In this document: piece by piece, positions 1-8,417 of the stretch
Layout of the letters: each line of letters opens with the position of its first letter
Numbering within the stretch: the first letter of the stretch is position 1
Source: Tolypothrix brevis GSE-NOS-MK-07-07A
Lineage (GTDB): Bacteria > Cyanobacteriota > Cyanobacteriia > Cyanobacteriales > Nostocaceae
Assembly: GCA_019358985.1 (NCBI GenBank)
Contig: JAHHIJ010000028.1
Coordinates: 1-64,000 of the forward strand
Length of the DNA stretch: 64,000 bases
Direction of reading: 5' to 3'
Notes under the pieces: model-generated
The model's database searches: none
What the model was told of the DNA's origin: nothing
The model's input: the letters and a program-made list of their open reading frames with translations, nothing else
Position numbers and translations under genes: made by a program

Positions 1-694
1 ATTTGAACGCGGCGATAATTTTATCACGTTTGGCTAAAGCGTGAAAGCTTGCTGAGGGATAACCGCTCCCATGCTCCCGTTGAAGCAAGAAGTAAATGTC
101 TAGACTTGTCTAGTTTTTATATAGCAGTGACAGGAATTGACCTTGTTTGACTTCGGTTGACTACGTTCGTCGTGTATCTCAGTAACAGAAAAACTCAGAT
201 TGTTAATATTTCTTCATTTTACTTATCATTTTTCCCTTGGCTGTATATTCTGTGAATATCTAGCTATGCTGCCACCAGAGAAAAGTACACGTTACTGAGT
301 GCTGATTAAGAAATATTAAGGAAAAAAATAACAATGATCAGGGCAGAAGCCTTGGTAAATAAGCATCTCAAGCCACAGCAACATCTCCTTGACAATTTGT
401 AATAAACAAACGATCCAACGATATAGTATAAACAACAAAGAAGAACTTAAAAGAGCAGATGACAGGTTATCCATTCATCTGAGATGAGTCAAGCTCTTCA
501 ATTGTTTAAGAAATAAAAAATCTTCCAAGTTTCCTTAGGGAAAGAATCGGAGAGGTTTCATCAGTGATTCAAGCCAATGCTGTGAATCGATCAGGCTATT
601 CAGGCATCTTTAATGTTGGTTGCCGAGCTTAATCAAAATTGTTTGTAACCTAATCCAAGCCATACTCGACTAAACGAATTAGGAGATTGAGTGT
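1..694 (+). promoter_or_regulatory. Long upstream/leader region of the cpc operon
   Basis: No credible gene is seen in this stretch. It precedes cpcB and is AT-rich. TATAGTATA at 422-430 could be a -10 element, but the only good -35-like TTGACA (389-394) is about 27 bases upstream, too far for a standard sigma-70 pair, so the promoter is uncertain. If that -10 is used, the leader would be roughly 260 nt, and long leaders are common for phycobilisome operons. AGGAGA at 681-686 is a good ribosome binding site about 8 bases before the cpcB ATG and fixes that start. Confidence 0.4.
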
Positions 695-1213
695 ATGTTC
701 GACGCATTTGCAAAAGTAGTTTCCCAGGCTGATGCACGGGGTGAATATCTGAGTCCTTCTCAACTAGATGCTCTGAATGCGATGGTTGCTGATGGCAACA
801 AGCGCATGGATGTTGTGAACCGCATTACCAGCAATTCCTCCACAATTGTCGCAAATGCGGCTCGCTCTCTGTTTGCAGACCAGCCCCAGTTGATTGCTCC
901 AGGAGGCAATGCTTACACCAGTCGTCGTATGGCTGCTTGTCTGCGCGACATGGAAATCATTTTGCGCTACATCACTTATGCTACCTTCGCTGGAGATGCA
1001 AGCATCCTAGACGATCGCTGCCTCAATGGTTTGAAAGAAACCTATTTGGCTCTCGGAACTCCCGGTGCTTCTGTGGCAGTTGGTGTTCAAAAGATGAAGG
1101 ACGCGGCGATCGCTATTGCTAACGACACCAATAGCATCACCAGAGGTGAATGTGCCAGCCTAATGTCTGAAGTAGCCAGCTATTTTGATAGAGCTGCTTC
1201 TGCTGTTGCCTAA
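695..1213 (+). CDS. cpcB: Phycocyanin beta subunit
   Basis: Beta subunit of C-phycocyanin, the rod light-harvesting biliprotein of the phycobilisome on the stromal thylakoid face. The 172-residue length is exactly typical. Cys82 and Cys153, the two phycocyanobilin attachment sites, are present, as are Cys109 and Asn72 (the methylated Asn of beta subunits, in GGN). The sequence around residues 79-115 ([19 protein letters not shown], then DDRCLNG) matches phycocyanin rather than phycoerythrin or allophycocyanin. It has a strong ribosome binding site and is followed 96 bases later by cpcA. It is not depleted in Met or Cys, which argues against the sulfur-starvation phycocyanin type known from Calothrix PCC 7601. 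Confidence 0.97.
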   Translation: MFDAFAKVVSQADARGEYLSPSQLDALNAMVADGNKRMDVVNRITSNSSTIVANAARSLFADQPQLIAPGGNAYTSRRMAACLRDMEIILRYITYATFAGDASILDDRCLNGLKETYLALGTPGASVAVGVQKMKDAAIAIANDTNSITRGECASLMSEVASYFDRAASAVA

Positions 1214-1309
1214 CAGAGCGATTCATCGATTTTTTTGACCAGCTTCAGATAGCTGAAGCGATTGCTATAAGCTATTTCATCAAACAAGATAATTGGGAGA
1301 AAATCTGAC

Positions 1310-1798
1310 ATGAAAACCCCTTTAACCGAAGCAGTATCTGCTGCTGATTCCCAAGGACGCTTCCTCAGCTCCACCGAAATCCAAACCGCATTTGGTCGTT
1401 TCCGCCAAGCTCAAGCTGGTTTGCAAGCTGCAAGAGCTTTGAGTTCAAATGCTTCTAGTCTGGCTTCTGGAGCTGCCAATGCCGTATACAGCAAGTTCCC
1501 CTACACCAGCAGCATGAATGGTCCTAACTTCGCTTCTACTCAAACCGGTAAAGACAAGTGCGTCCGTGACATCGGCTACTACCTCCGTATGGTTACTTAC
1601 TGCCTAGTTGTGGGTGGTACAGGACCAATGGATGACTACCTAATCAGTGGTATCGCTGAAATCAACCGCACCTTTGATTTGTCTCCAAGCTGGTATATTG
1701 AAGCATTGAAGCATATCAAAGCTAACCACGGTTTGAGTGGTGATCCAGCTGTTGAAGCAAACTCCTACATCGATTACGCCATCAACGCACTCAGCTAG
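1310..1798 (+). CDS. cpcA: Phycocyanin alpha subunit
   Basis: Alpha subunit of C-phycocyanin; it pairs with CpcB to form the alpha-beta monomers of phycobilisome rods. Its 162 residues match the family length. Cys84 in [12 protein letters not shown] is the single phycocyanobilin site and is the substrate of the CpcE/CpcF lyase encoded just downstream. The segment [16 protein letters not shown] and the C-terminus [13 protein letters not shown] are diagnostic of phycocyanin alpha. Phycoerythrocyanin alpha (PecA) is the main alternative, but [11 protein letters not shown] favours CpcA. A long hairpin directly after the stop probably limits read-through into cpcE. Confidence 0.95.
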   Translation: MKTPLTEAVSAADSQGRFLSSTEIQTAFGRFRQAQAGLQAARALSSNASSLASGAANAVYSKFPYTSSMNGPNFASTQTGKDKCVRDIGYYLRMVTYCLVVGGTGPMDDYLISGIAEINRTFDLSPSWYIEALKHIKANHGLSGDPAVEANSYIDYAINALS

Positions 1799-1810
1799 TG
1801 GGATGGTTTT

Positions 1811-1876
1811 ACCCGCAGGGGTATACAATGACTGACAGAAGTTAGTGATTGTATACCTCTGCGGGTATTGTTTTTT
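1811..1876 (+). terminator. Hairpin attenuator between cpcA and cpcE
   Basis: Arms at 1811-1829 and 1848-1866 form a 19-bp stem with one G-U type mismatch and an 18-base loop, followed by ATTGTTTTTT. This has intrinsic terminator form. It lies inside the operon, so it most likely attenuates transcription or stabilises the abundant cpcBA message, letting the lyase genes be expressed at a lower level. Confidence 0.85.
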
Positions 1877-1898
1877 AATCTTTCTGCCCCGATTTCCT

Positions 1899-2729
1899 AT
1901 GGACAACGAAGCTAGTATCCGGGATGATAACCAATTAACTGTGGAGCAGGCGATCGTCAATCTCCAGGGTGAAGATTTGGGATTACGAGTGTATGCTGCT
2001 TGGTGGTTAGGACGGTTTCGGGTGGATGTGCCAGAAGCCATCGATGTATTGATTGCGGCATTAGAAGACGAAGACGATCGCACCAATGCTGGTGGCTATC
2101 CTCTGCGACGGAATGCGGCAAGGGCATTGGGAAAACTGGGTAAAAAACGGGCAATTACGCCATTAATTTGGGCGCTGGAATGCTCTGATTTCTACGTGCG
2201 GGAAGCCGCAGCCCAATCTCTGGAGATGTTGGGGGACTCGTGCTGTATCCCCAGGCTGATTTCGTTACTTAATAATCAAATTCCGGGAACGCTACCAGCA
2301 CCAGAACCGCCCCAGCTTACCCAACCCTTCGATGCCATTATAGAGGCATTGGGAACCTTGGGGGCAATGGATGCAATTCCCTTGATTCAACCATTTTTAG
2401 ATCACTTCGTTCCTCGGATTCAGTATGCCGCAGCACGGGCAATGTATCAGCTAACCTTTGAAGAAACTCAAGTATCCAGTCAGTATGGCGATCGCCTTGT
2501 GCAGGCACTTGCTCACGAAGATTTGCAGCTACGTAGAGCCGTCCTGGCGGATTTGGGAGCGATTGGGTATTTGCCAGCCGCCGAAGCGATCGCCCAGACT
2601 CTCGCAGAAAACAGTCTCAAGCTAATTGCCCTCAAAGGGTTATTGGAAAAACAACTACAACAAACCGCCCATCAAGACTTATCCCCAGGGGCAATGAAAG
2701 TAATGACATTGATGGATGAATTATTGTAG
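1899..2729 (+). CDS. cpcE: Phycocyanobilin lyase subunit alpha
   Basis: CpcE forms a heterodimer with CpcF and attaches phycocyanobilin to Cys84 of CpcA. The product has 276 residues, usual for CpcE, and is built of HEAT-like (E/F-type) repeats. Diagnostic stretches are YAAWWLGRFRVDVPEA, GGYPLRRNAARALGKLG and CSDFYVREAAAQSLEMLG in the N-terminal half, and AIGYLPAAEAIAQTLAENSL near the C-terminus. I use the ATG at 1899: the same frame can be opened by a GTG at 1845, but that lies within the attenuator hairpin and would add residues absent from CpcE proteins. PecE is a close relative, but the neighbouring cpcB/cpcA favour CpcE. Confidence 0.92.
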   Translation: MDNEASIRDDNQLTVEQAIVNLQGEDLGLRVYAAWWLGRFRVDVPEAIDVLIAALEDEDDRTNAGGYPLRRNAARALGKLGKKRAITPLIWALECSDFYVREAAAQSLEMLGDSCCIPRLISLLNNQIPGTLPAPEPPQLTQPFDAIIEALGTLGAMDAIPLIQPFLDHFVPRIQYAAARAMYQLTFEETQVSSQYGDRLVQALAHEDLQLRRAVLADLGAIGYLPAAEAIAQTLAENSLKLIALKGLLEKQLQQTAHQDLSPGAMKVMTLMDELL

Positions 2730-2780
2730 CAGTAAAGCATTAAAATAGAAAAGGTAGAAATCACCCCTCCCTCCACTCCC

Positions 2781-3596
2781 ATGTCTGATCACCTTTCCTC
2801 CCTCATTCGGGCTGTAGAAGAGGCAGATTCTTCTAATCTTTTGGTAGAAGCTGTGCAAAACCTAGCAGTTGCTCATTTAGAAGGAGCCATTCCCACCTTG
2901 ATTGCTGCTCTGAGCTATAACAATCCAGGAGCAGCAGTGGCAGCTGTCGATGGGCTAATCCAAATTGGAGAAACCGCAGTACCCGCTCTTTTGGAGCTAC
3001 TGGATAACCATAACTACACCGCCAGAGCCTGGACAATCCGCGCCTTGGCAGGAATTGGCGATCCCAGAGGGTTATTGACCTTGTTGGGAGCAGCCACCGC
3101 TGACTTTGCCCTCAGCGTCAGACGGGCAGCCGCTAGGGGTCTGGGAATGATGAAGTGGCACTGGTTCCCGGAGGATCTCCTGGAAATTGCCCAAGCAGAA
3201 GCAATGGATGCCCTGCTATTTGTGGCTCAGGAAGATGAAGAGTGGGTGGTACGCTATTCAGCCGTAGTCGGCTTACAGTGCCTTGCCGATGCCATTGCCG
3301 TAACTTATCCAGATTGGCGATGGCAAATCCATTCCCAGTTTGAGCAAATGGCAGTCAACGATGAAAGTTGGGCAGTGCGCGCCCGTGTCTGGATGGCGCA
3401 GCAGCACTTCGAGGCAGAGACTATTAGCGTTCTGAGAGACCATCGACCGTCACCTTTGTCCTCTATGGACTGGCAGAGAATTATGGATGGTTTGTACGGG
3501 CGCAAGGGGCAGGAGCGGCTGGTGTTGGCGGAAGGCGATCCACGCCGCTATCGAGAAGTGGCGGTGGCGATCGCACAAAAGACTGGTAATATTTAA
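2781..3596 (+). CDS. cpcF: Phycocyanobilin lyase subunit beta
   Basis: Second subunit of the CpcE/CpcF bilin lyase for CpcA Cys84. It has 271 residues of HEAT-type repeats; the stretches ALSYNNPGAAVAAVDGLI (about residues 43-60) and TADFALSVRRAAARGLG (about 110-126) are characteristic of CpcF. It follows cpcE by 51 bases in the same orientation. At 271 residues it is somewhat longer than many CpcF proteins (about 200-215), because of a C-terminal tail after about residue 190. I cannot judge whether that tail is typical of this lineage. PecF is a possible alternative but less likely here. Confidence 0.9.
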   Translation: MSDHLSSLIRAVEEADSSNLLVEAVQNLAVAHLEGAIPTLIAALSYNNPGAAVAAVDGLIQIGETAVPALLELLDNHNYTARAWTIRALAGIGDPRGLLTLLGAATADFALSVRRAAARGLGMMKWHWFPEDLLEIAQAEAMDALLFVAQEDEEWVVRYSAVVGLQCLADAIAVTYPDWRWQIHSQFEQMAVNDESWAVRARVWMAQQHFEAETISVLRDHRPSPLSSMDWQRIMDGLYGRKGQERLVLAEGDPRRYREVAVAIAQKTGNI

Positions 3597-3702
3597 CCTA
3601 TAATCTAGAACTTTATTTCTCCATATAAAAAAGCTAAAAGGCGATCGATAGGAAGCTCAAATATACACCTGGATTAATTTGCATTTAGGAAATACAACAG
3701 AT

Positions 3703-3942
3703 ATGGCAGATATTCAAGAACTCACCTCAATCGATCAGGCAACTCCTGAAGAATTGACCGAAATCATTGCTGAGTTGGAAAAATATCGGGAGCGGTTAGT
3801 GAACGATACTCTATCAATGGCACAGCGGGCTAAAGTTATGAAAGCCCAAGCTCTGGCTCATCTAGAGCCTAACCTGGCTCAAATTGATGCCCAACTCCAG
3901 GCACTCCGTCAGCGGCAAGCGGCTCTAACCACTGGTAACTAG
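3703..3942 (+). CDS. Small coiled-coil protein of the cpc operon, function unknown
   Basis: A 79-residue acidic, helical protein starting at the ATG at 3703; an upstream TTG at 3679 is in frame but less likely. The sequence is rich in Glu, Leu, Gln and Ala with heptad-like spacing (ELTEIIAELEKYRERL, then QIDAQLQALRQRQAAL), suggesting a short helical hairpin or coiled coil. There is no signal peptide or Cys. It sits between cpcF and an NblB-like gene in the same orientation, so a role in phycobilisome assembly, stability or degradation is plausible. It is longer than NblA (about 60 residues) and I do not see NblA's signature, so I assign no function. Confidence 0.7.
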   Translation: MADIQELTSIDQATPEELTEIIAELEKYRERLVNDTLSMAQRAKVMKAQALAHLEPNLAQIDAQLQALRQRQAALTTGN

Positions 3943-3977
3943 ATGATTGGATAATAACGGTGAATAGGGAATTTGTG

Positions 3978-4901
3978 ATGAGTCACTCGCTCAACTCCGA
4001 ACCTTCAGCAGTACAAGATCGATCTCTGCAAGTTAAGGCAGAGCAAATTCAATCTGAGAACGATGCCCTAATCCAGAGCGTCAACGAACAGATTACATTA
4101 GGCACATTTGAACCCACAGATCAACTTCTCAAACAACTGGTAGAGGGTTTAGGTGACCCGCGCGGGCTGATGCGATTGCAATTTGCACAGACACTAGGAG
4201 AAATTGGCGAACCTGCAACCCCTATTCTAGTAGAAGTCCTGGCAAATCATGCTTCGGTCATTGTGCGACGGGCAGCAGCTAAGACCCTAACGATTATCGC
4301 TGACCCAGCAGCCGTGCCGAACTTACTCCATGCCTTCCTAAATGACGACGATAGGGTGGTGAAGAGTTCATCTGCTGGGGCGTTAGCCAGAACTGGGGAA
4401 GCGGCTGTACCGGCTTTGCTGGATATTCTGGCATCAACTGTTCAGCCAGAGGATATCAAAGGTCATGCAGCATGGGCACTGGCATTTATTGGGTCTGAAG
4501 CCGCAGATTACTTATACAAAGCTTTGAATGACGCGTCCCTGGATGTACGATGTGCGGTGATTGGGGCATTGGGGCATGTAGCGCAAGAACAGTCCGACGA
4601 AAAGTCCTGCAACCTTCTGGTTTCCGCTTTGACTGACCCCGAACCTCTCATTCGCACCGAGGCAGCAGCAGCATTGGGACAGGTGAATTATCCTCCCTCT
4701 GTGCCGCATTTAATTTTGGCAGTTCAAGATGCCGATGTAGATGTGAGGAAGGCAGCCATCAATTCCCTTGGCAAGATAGGCGATCGCATGGCATTAGAAC
4801 CGTTACAGGCAGCGCTCAGTGATCAGCAAGAAGTAGTGCGAATTTTGGCTAAACTGGCGATCGCTCAAATTGAACGCCATTCTGAAGCGGATGATTGGTA
4901 A
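3978..4901 (+). CDS. HEAT-repeat protein, NblB/CpcE-F superfamily
   Basis: A 307-residue protein made of about seven HEAT/PBS-lyase repeats, for example GLGDPRGLMRLQFAQTLGEI, SVIVRRAAAKTLTIIADPAA, DRVVKSSSAGALARTGEAA and DVDVRKAAINSLGKIGD. This superfamily contains bilin lyases (CpcE/F) and NblB proteins involved in phycobilisome degradation or chlorophyll handling. It ends the cpc gene run, 35 bases after the 79-aa gene. The ATG at 3978 is preferred because AGGGA lies 7 bases upstream; a GTG at 3960 is in frame. NblB-like is a family-level inference. It could also be a lyase/isomerase chaperone. Confidence 0.8.
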   Translation: MSHSLNSEPSAVQDRSLQVKAEQIQSENDALIQSVNEQITLGTFEPTDQLLKQLVEGLGDPRGLMRLQFAQTLGEIGEPATPILVEVLANHASVIVRRAAAKTLTIIADPAAVPNLLHAFLNDDDRVVKSSSAGALARTGEAAVPALLDILASTVQPEDIKGHAAWALAFIGSEAADYLYKALNDASLDVRCAVIGALGHVAQEQSDEKSCNLLVSALTDPEPLIRTEAAAALGQVNYPPSVPHLILAVQDADVDVRKAAINSLGKIGDRMALEPLQAALSDQQEVVRILAKLAIAQIERHSEADDW

Positions 4902-4995
4902 TGACAAATTTGACGAAAGCAAATCACCTCTGGAACCCGCCGATAACCTGCTATAGGGTCGGCTAATCCCGTGCAGTTTGTAGTCCTGCAATAAT

Positions 4996-5049
4996 GTAGT
5001 GAGGACTTTAGTACTCATCTTATAAAAGAAGGACTTCAGTTTTTACTAC
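4996..5049. repeat. GTAGTGAGGAC palindromic repeat, copy 1
   Basis: A 54-bp interspersed palindromic repeat that starts GTAGTGAGGACTTTAGTAC and ends in an imperfect complement finishing ACTAC. Closely similar copies lie at 15900-15953 and 53211-53261. The left half (through CATCTTATAA) is identical to the 15900 copy. Confidence 0.8.
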
Positions 5050-5160
5050 TAGTAGAGCATCCTTGACGATTGCCGGATAAATTTTGCCATTAATCATTGA
5101 AAACGTCTTCGCAAAACTTGAAAACCTCTATCCGGTAATCGACAATTAAGGTCTACTAGT
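5048..5160. repeat. MITE-like element with 32-bp inverted ends
   Basis: A 113-bp element with imperfect 32-bp terminal inverted repeats: ACTAGTAG...CCGGATA at the left and TATCCGG...CTACTAGT at the right. It has no coding capacity and overlaps the right end of the adjacent palindromic repeat. The next 330 bases to the phosphoribulokinase-like gene (5161-5491) are AT-rich and I see no gene or clear promoter in them. Confidence 0.75.
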
Positions 5161-5491
5161 GGTGAAGCACTAGATGATTTCGATTGTAATTACGCTAACA
5201 AATCTTTACCATCTTGTCCGCGCTAGCAAAAAAAAATATAGGCAAACAATTATAAAGGTAGATGTAATATTCTTGCATCTACCTTATATAATTATAGGAT
5301 TAAATTTAGTAACAAACCGTTTATAAATCGATACATATGTTTGCGGATGTCAAAAAAGTATTGAGTATATGTACTTTTGTCAGAAATACGTCAGTATTTT
5401 GATTGTTAAGACACATTTTTATTTAAAGTTAGATATGATTACTTTTTAAAATAAGTAAAATAACATACAAATCATTCGTCACTTTGGGGGT

Positions 5492-6433
5492 ATGATGAAC
5501 CGTCCAATAATTCTTGGCATCGTTGGTGATAGTGCAGCAGGTAAGACAACACTGACTAAAGGAATAGCTCAGGTACTGGGAACCGAGAATGTTACAATCA
5601 TCTGCACAGATGATTACCACCGTTACGATCGCACGCAACGAGCTGAACTCGGTATCACAGCTTTACATCCTGACTGCAACTATCTTGATATAATGCAGCA
5701 TCACCTGTCTCAACTGCGAATAGGGCAGCCAATCCTCAAGCCAATTTACAGCCACAAAACCGGCACCTTTGAACCACCAATATATATCAAGCCTGCTAAA
5801 TTCGTGATTATTGAAGGATTGCTTGGTTATTCAACTCGTGGTGCCAGAGATTGCTATGATGTCAAAGTTTACTTAGCACCTCCAGAATCTTTACGCGCTA
5901 AGTGGAAAGTCAAGCGGGATACGCAAAAGCGTGGCTACAGTGAAGAACAAGTGCTGGCAGAATTAGAAAAGCGGGAACCAGATTCAGAGCAATTTATCCG
6001 TCCACAGCGGCAATGGTCTGATATAGTAATAAGCTTTTATCAGCCGAGTGAAGATGAGGCACAGGCAAATGGAAATTTGAATGTGCGGTTGGTACTGCGT
6101 CCGACAATTCCCCATCCGGATTTTACTGAGATTATCAAATCCACCAATGGTAATTCTAACTCAGCGATTCGTTTAGGATTAGATCGAGATATGGGTAAAC
6201 CTGTGGATGTTTTAGAAGTTGATGGTCATGCAACTTTGGAACAAGTTAATAAATTAGAGCAGCTGATTTGTTCTGACATGCCACACTTAAAAAGTATATG
6301 CGATCGCGAAAGCAATCCAGAGTTAGGTAAAGTATCCGGTACAACTGGTGAAACACTCCAAAGTTACCCCCTTGCTCTGACTCAGCTGCTGATTACTTAC
6401 CATATGCTCAAAGCAACCCAAATTCACCAGTAA
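5492..6433 (+). CDS. Phosphoribulokinase-like P-loop kinase (paralogue)
   Basis: A 313-residue protein of the phosphoribulokinase/uridine kinase family. The P-loop GDSAAGKTT is at residues 12-20, the TDDYHRYDR segment at about 39-47 matches the PRK substrate region (DDYH), and FVIIEGLLGYS at about 108-118 contains the Walker B-like part. Canonical cyanobacterial PRK has a regulatory Cys within the P-loop (GCGKS). Here that position is Ala, so the light/dark disulfide cannot form even though the second Cys (C38, IICTDDYH) is retained. It is therefore likely a second, non-canonical paralogue rather than the Calvin-cycle enzyme. Substrate unknown. It is preceded by a G-rich ribosome binding site (GGGGG); the second ATG at 5495 is equally possible as start. 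Confidence 0.8.
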   Translation: MMNRPIILGIVGDSAAGKTTLTKGIAQVLGTENVTIICTDDYHRYDRTQRAELGITALHPDCNYLDIMQHHLSQLRIGQPILKPIYSHKTGTFEPPIYIKPAKFVIIEGLLGYSTRGARDCYDVKVYLAPPESLRAKWKVKRDTQKRGYSEEQVLAELEKREPDSEQFIRPQRQWSDIVISFYQPSEDEAQANGNLNVRLVLRPTIPHPDFTEIIKSTNGNSNSAIRLGLDRDMGKPVDVLEVDGHATLEQVNKLEQLICSDMPHLKSICDRESNPELGKVSGTTGETLQSYPLALTQLLITYHMLKATQIHQ

Positions 6434-6575
6434 TCAACACTTCTATATGAAGTTAATATTTCGATAACCAGAGAAAATTGACATCATCTTAAAGATTTCG
6501 TCAAATAAGCATGATTTGGAGAGTAAACAAGAGATAACTAGAGATAGGCTCATCTATCTCCAGTATATTCTCAAT

Positions 6576-7307
6576 ATGACCTACTGCCTCAGAGTTGCCG
6601 ATATACCAACCAGTGAACGTCCCAGAGAGCGGTTGATGACACATGGAGCGAAAATTTTAGCCACAGCGGAATTAATCGCAATTTTATTAGGCACCGGTCA
6701 AGGAGCAGGAAAACTATCAGCAATCGGTTTGGGTCAATATCTTCTACACGAATTGGCAAAATGCGATCGCGATCCTTTAGCAGTATTGCGAGACGTTACC
6801 CCCGCTGAGTTAATGCAAATATCTGGTATTGGTCCGGCGAAGGCGACAACCATTTTAGCAGCTATTGAGTTGGGTAAAAGAGCTTTTCAATCTCGCCCTT
6901 TAGATCGTACACCAATTGATAGTCCACTTGCGGCGGTGGCAGCTTTGAGTCAAGATTTAATGTGGCAAAATCAAGAACGTTTTGCAGTACTTTTGTTAGA
7001 TGTGAAGAATTGTTTGCTGGGGACGCAAGTTATTACCATCGGTAGTGCCACTGAAACTTTAGCACCTCCCCGCGAGATTTTTCGCGAAGTCATTCGTCAT
7101 GGGGCAACACGGGTGATAGTAGCGCACAATCATCCTTCTGGTAGCGTTGAACCCAGTCAGGCTGATATCGACTTGACACGCCAATTATTAGCCGGAGCGC
7201 AGTTTTTAGGCATTCCCTTATTAGATCATCTCATATTAGGCGATGGTAATCACCAAAGTCTGCGGGAAATTACAGCTTTGTGGGACGACTATCCCCAGGG
7301 TGATTGA
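6576..7307 (+). CDS. radC: RadC family JAB/MPN domain protein
   Basis: A 243-residue RadC-family protein. Its N-terminal part carries a helix-hairpin-helix DNA-binding motif (about 78-92, [13 protein letters not shown]). The C-terminal JAMM domain has HNHPSG at 184-189 followed by S194 and D197, the canonical zinc ligands, plus an upstream conserved Glu region. RadC proteins are linked to DNA repair/recombination and often to mobile DNA; the precise activity is unsettled. I chose the ATG at 6576 ([11 protein letters not shown]) over a TTG at 6516 because family members start there. The gene stands alone and is followed by a repeat element and a hairpin. Confidence 0.93.
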   Translation: MTYCLRVADIPTSERPRERLMTHGAKILATAELIAILLGTGQGAGKLSAIGLGQYLLHELAKCDRDPLAVLRDVTPAELMQISGIGPAKATTILAAIELGKRAFQSRPLDRTPIDSPLAAVAALSQDLMWQNQERFAVLLLDVKNCLLGTQVITIGSATETLAPPREIFREVIRHGATRVIVAHNHPSGSVEPSQADIDLTRQLLAGAQFLGIPLLDHLILGDGNHQSLREITALWDDYPQGD

Positions 7308-7336
7308 TTTCGATGCGATGGCGCAAAATATAGTCA

Positions 7337-7433
7337 ATAGACATAGGAGTGAAAAAGATGTAGAGACGTAGCAATGCTACGTCTAATCAAGGGTTTCGAG
7401 CAACGCATAATTAGTTTCTACGCCTATGTCTAA
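7337..7433. repeat. Family A inverted-repeat element (TAGACAT)
   Basis: A 97-bp element: TAGACATAGGAGTG end, internal hairpin GTAGAGACGTAGCA..TGCTACGTC, the conserved stretch AATCAAGGGTTTCGAGCAAC and a closing CCTATGTCTA. It is one of about a dozen copies in this window; see the finding on family A. Confidence 0.85.
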
Positions 7434-7440
7434 TAGGTTC

Positions 7441-7481
7441 AGATTCCCGACTTCGCAGAAGTTGTCGGGAATCTTGTTTTT
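7441..7481 (+). terminator. Hairpin with T-run after radC
   Basis: AGATTCCCGACTT and its complement AGTTGTCGGGAATCT form a strong stem followed by TGTTTTT on the plus strand, consistent with termination of radC transcription. A related CCCGACTTC hairpin occurs at 16427-16449, so this may also be a repeated hairpin module. Confidence 0.6.
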
Positions 7482-7707
7482 CAGAATAACCTTTATCAAC
7501 TGAGCTACAGATTATTTTACAAGCATAAAATATTATGGGTTTATCGTTTATTTTTGCATATGTAATTAATCGTTACTATTTTTATCCTTAAAGTACATAA
7601 TTTGATTTGATTTATATGTATATCTGTATTAGCTTGGTGGAATCTCTCCAAAGAATACAGTTATTCACGAAATGCAAAAAATTGCAATATCTCAAAGGAG
7701 AAAAAAC

Positions 7708-8004
7708 ATGTCTAAAAATACCAATGATTGGCTTGTTGATGATTCAAAAAAAGCAGGATTATCTGGTAATCAAAGGAAATCCTTGCTTCCAAGTTATTTA
7801 CAAAATCCTTTTTCCATTGTATGGTTAAAGTTGGCTAATTTGATTTCAGCTACCATAGCCAGCAAGCCAGAAACATCGGAAAATTCTCAACAAGACCAAC
7901 GCGAACCAGATTCCATTAGAATGCACGAGTTATATTCTCGCTTCACAGATCGGGTTGATCCTTCGCTCTACTACACCATATTCTCTCCCCACGACAGGTT
8001 TTAA
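7708..8004 (+). CDS. Small hypothetical protein
   Basis: A 98-residue ORF with an excellent ribosome binding site (AAAGGAG about 8 bases before the ATG at 7708). It is polar, with a single mildly hydrophobic segment in the middle (IVWLKLANLISATIA), and ends in RFTDRVDPSLYYTIFSPHDRF. I recognise no family and see no Cys motif or signal peptide. A GGGGAAGC/GCTTCCCC hairpin at 8027-8058 follows, consistent with a real transcript end. Coding status rests mainly on the ribosome binding site and the trailing hairpin. Confidence 0.5.
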   Translation: MSKNTNDWLVDDSKKAGLSGNQRKSLLPSYLQNPFSIVWLKLANLISATIASKPETSENSQQDQREPDSIRMHELYSRFTDRVDPSLYYTIFSPHDRF

Positions 8005-8114
8005 AATTAACTAAGGCATCTACAAAGGGGAAGCTTTCTTCGCTACTGTCGCTTCCCCTCCCCGTTATTTCTTGTTATTCGCAAGTAAATATGTTATAAT
8101 TAAAATCCTTACTT

Positions 8115-8186
8115 GGGCGATTAGCACAGGGGTAGCGCACATCCTTCACACGGATGGGGTCACTGGTTCAAATCCAGTATCGCCCA
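8115..8186 (+). tRNA. tRNA-Val (anticodon CAC)
   Basis: A complete 72-nt cloverleaf: acceptor GGGCGAT pairs with ATCGCCC, the anticodon stem CATCC/GGATG encloses loop TTCACAC (anticodon CAC, reading GUG), and the T arm ACTGG-TTCAAAT-CCAGT is perfect. The discriminator base is A and CCA is not encoded. Confidence 0.95.
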
Positions 8187-8255
8187 TTTATTTTGTCGAA
8201 TAACTATCAGTCTTTTACAAAGTGGTTGTGTTGCAAAAATTGGATAAATACTATC

Positions 8256-8346
8256 AGGACTTACGCAAAAATGACGTATTTTCGTCATTGCGACCGTAGG
8301 GAAGCAATCGCAAAGGTTGAGTTTTCATAGCGAGTGCGTAAGTCCT
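8256..8346. repeat. Family B element (AGGACTTACGCA ends)
   Basis: A 91-bp element with terminal inverted repeats AGGACTTACGCA and TGCGTAAGTCCT and no ORF. Another 91-bp copy lies at 28237-28327 and a 110-bp variant at 11483-11592. The internal motif GTCATTGCGACC..GGAAGCAATC is shared with the 28 kb copy. Confidence 0.85.
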
Positions 8347-8417
8347 AACCATCTGTAATGATATTACAATCATACAATTAGCATTTATAATAATTTTTGC
8401 AATACAACCTCAATGCT

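Noticed and set aside
1845-1898. Upstream GTG start for cpcE
   Set aside because: It would put the start within the attenuator stem and add 18 residues unlike any CpcE; ATG at 1899 is preferred.
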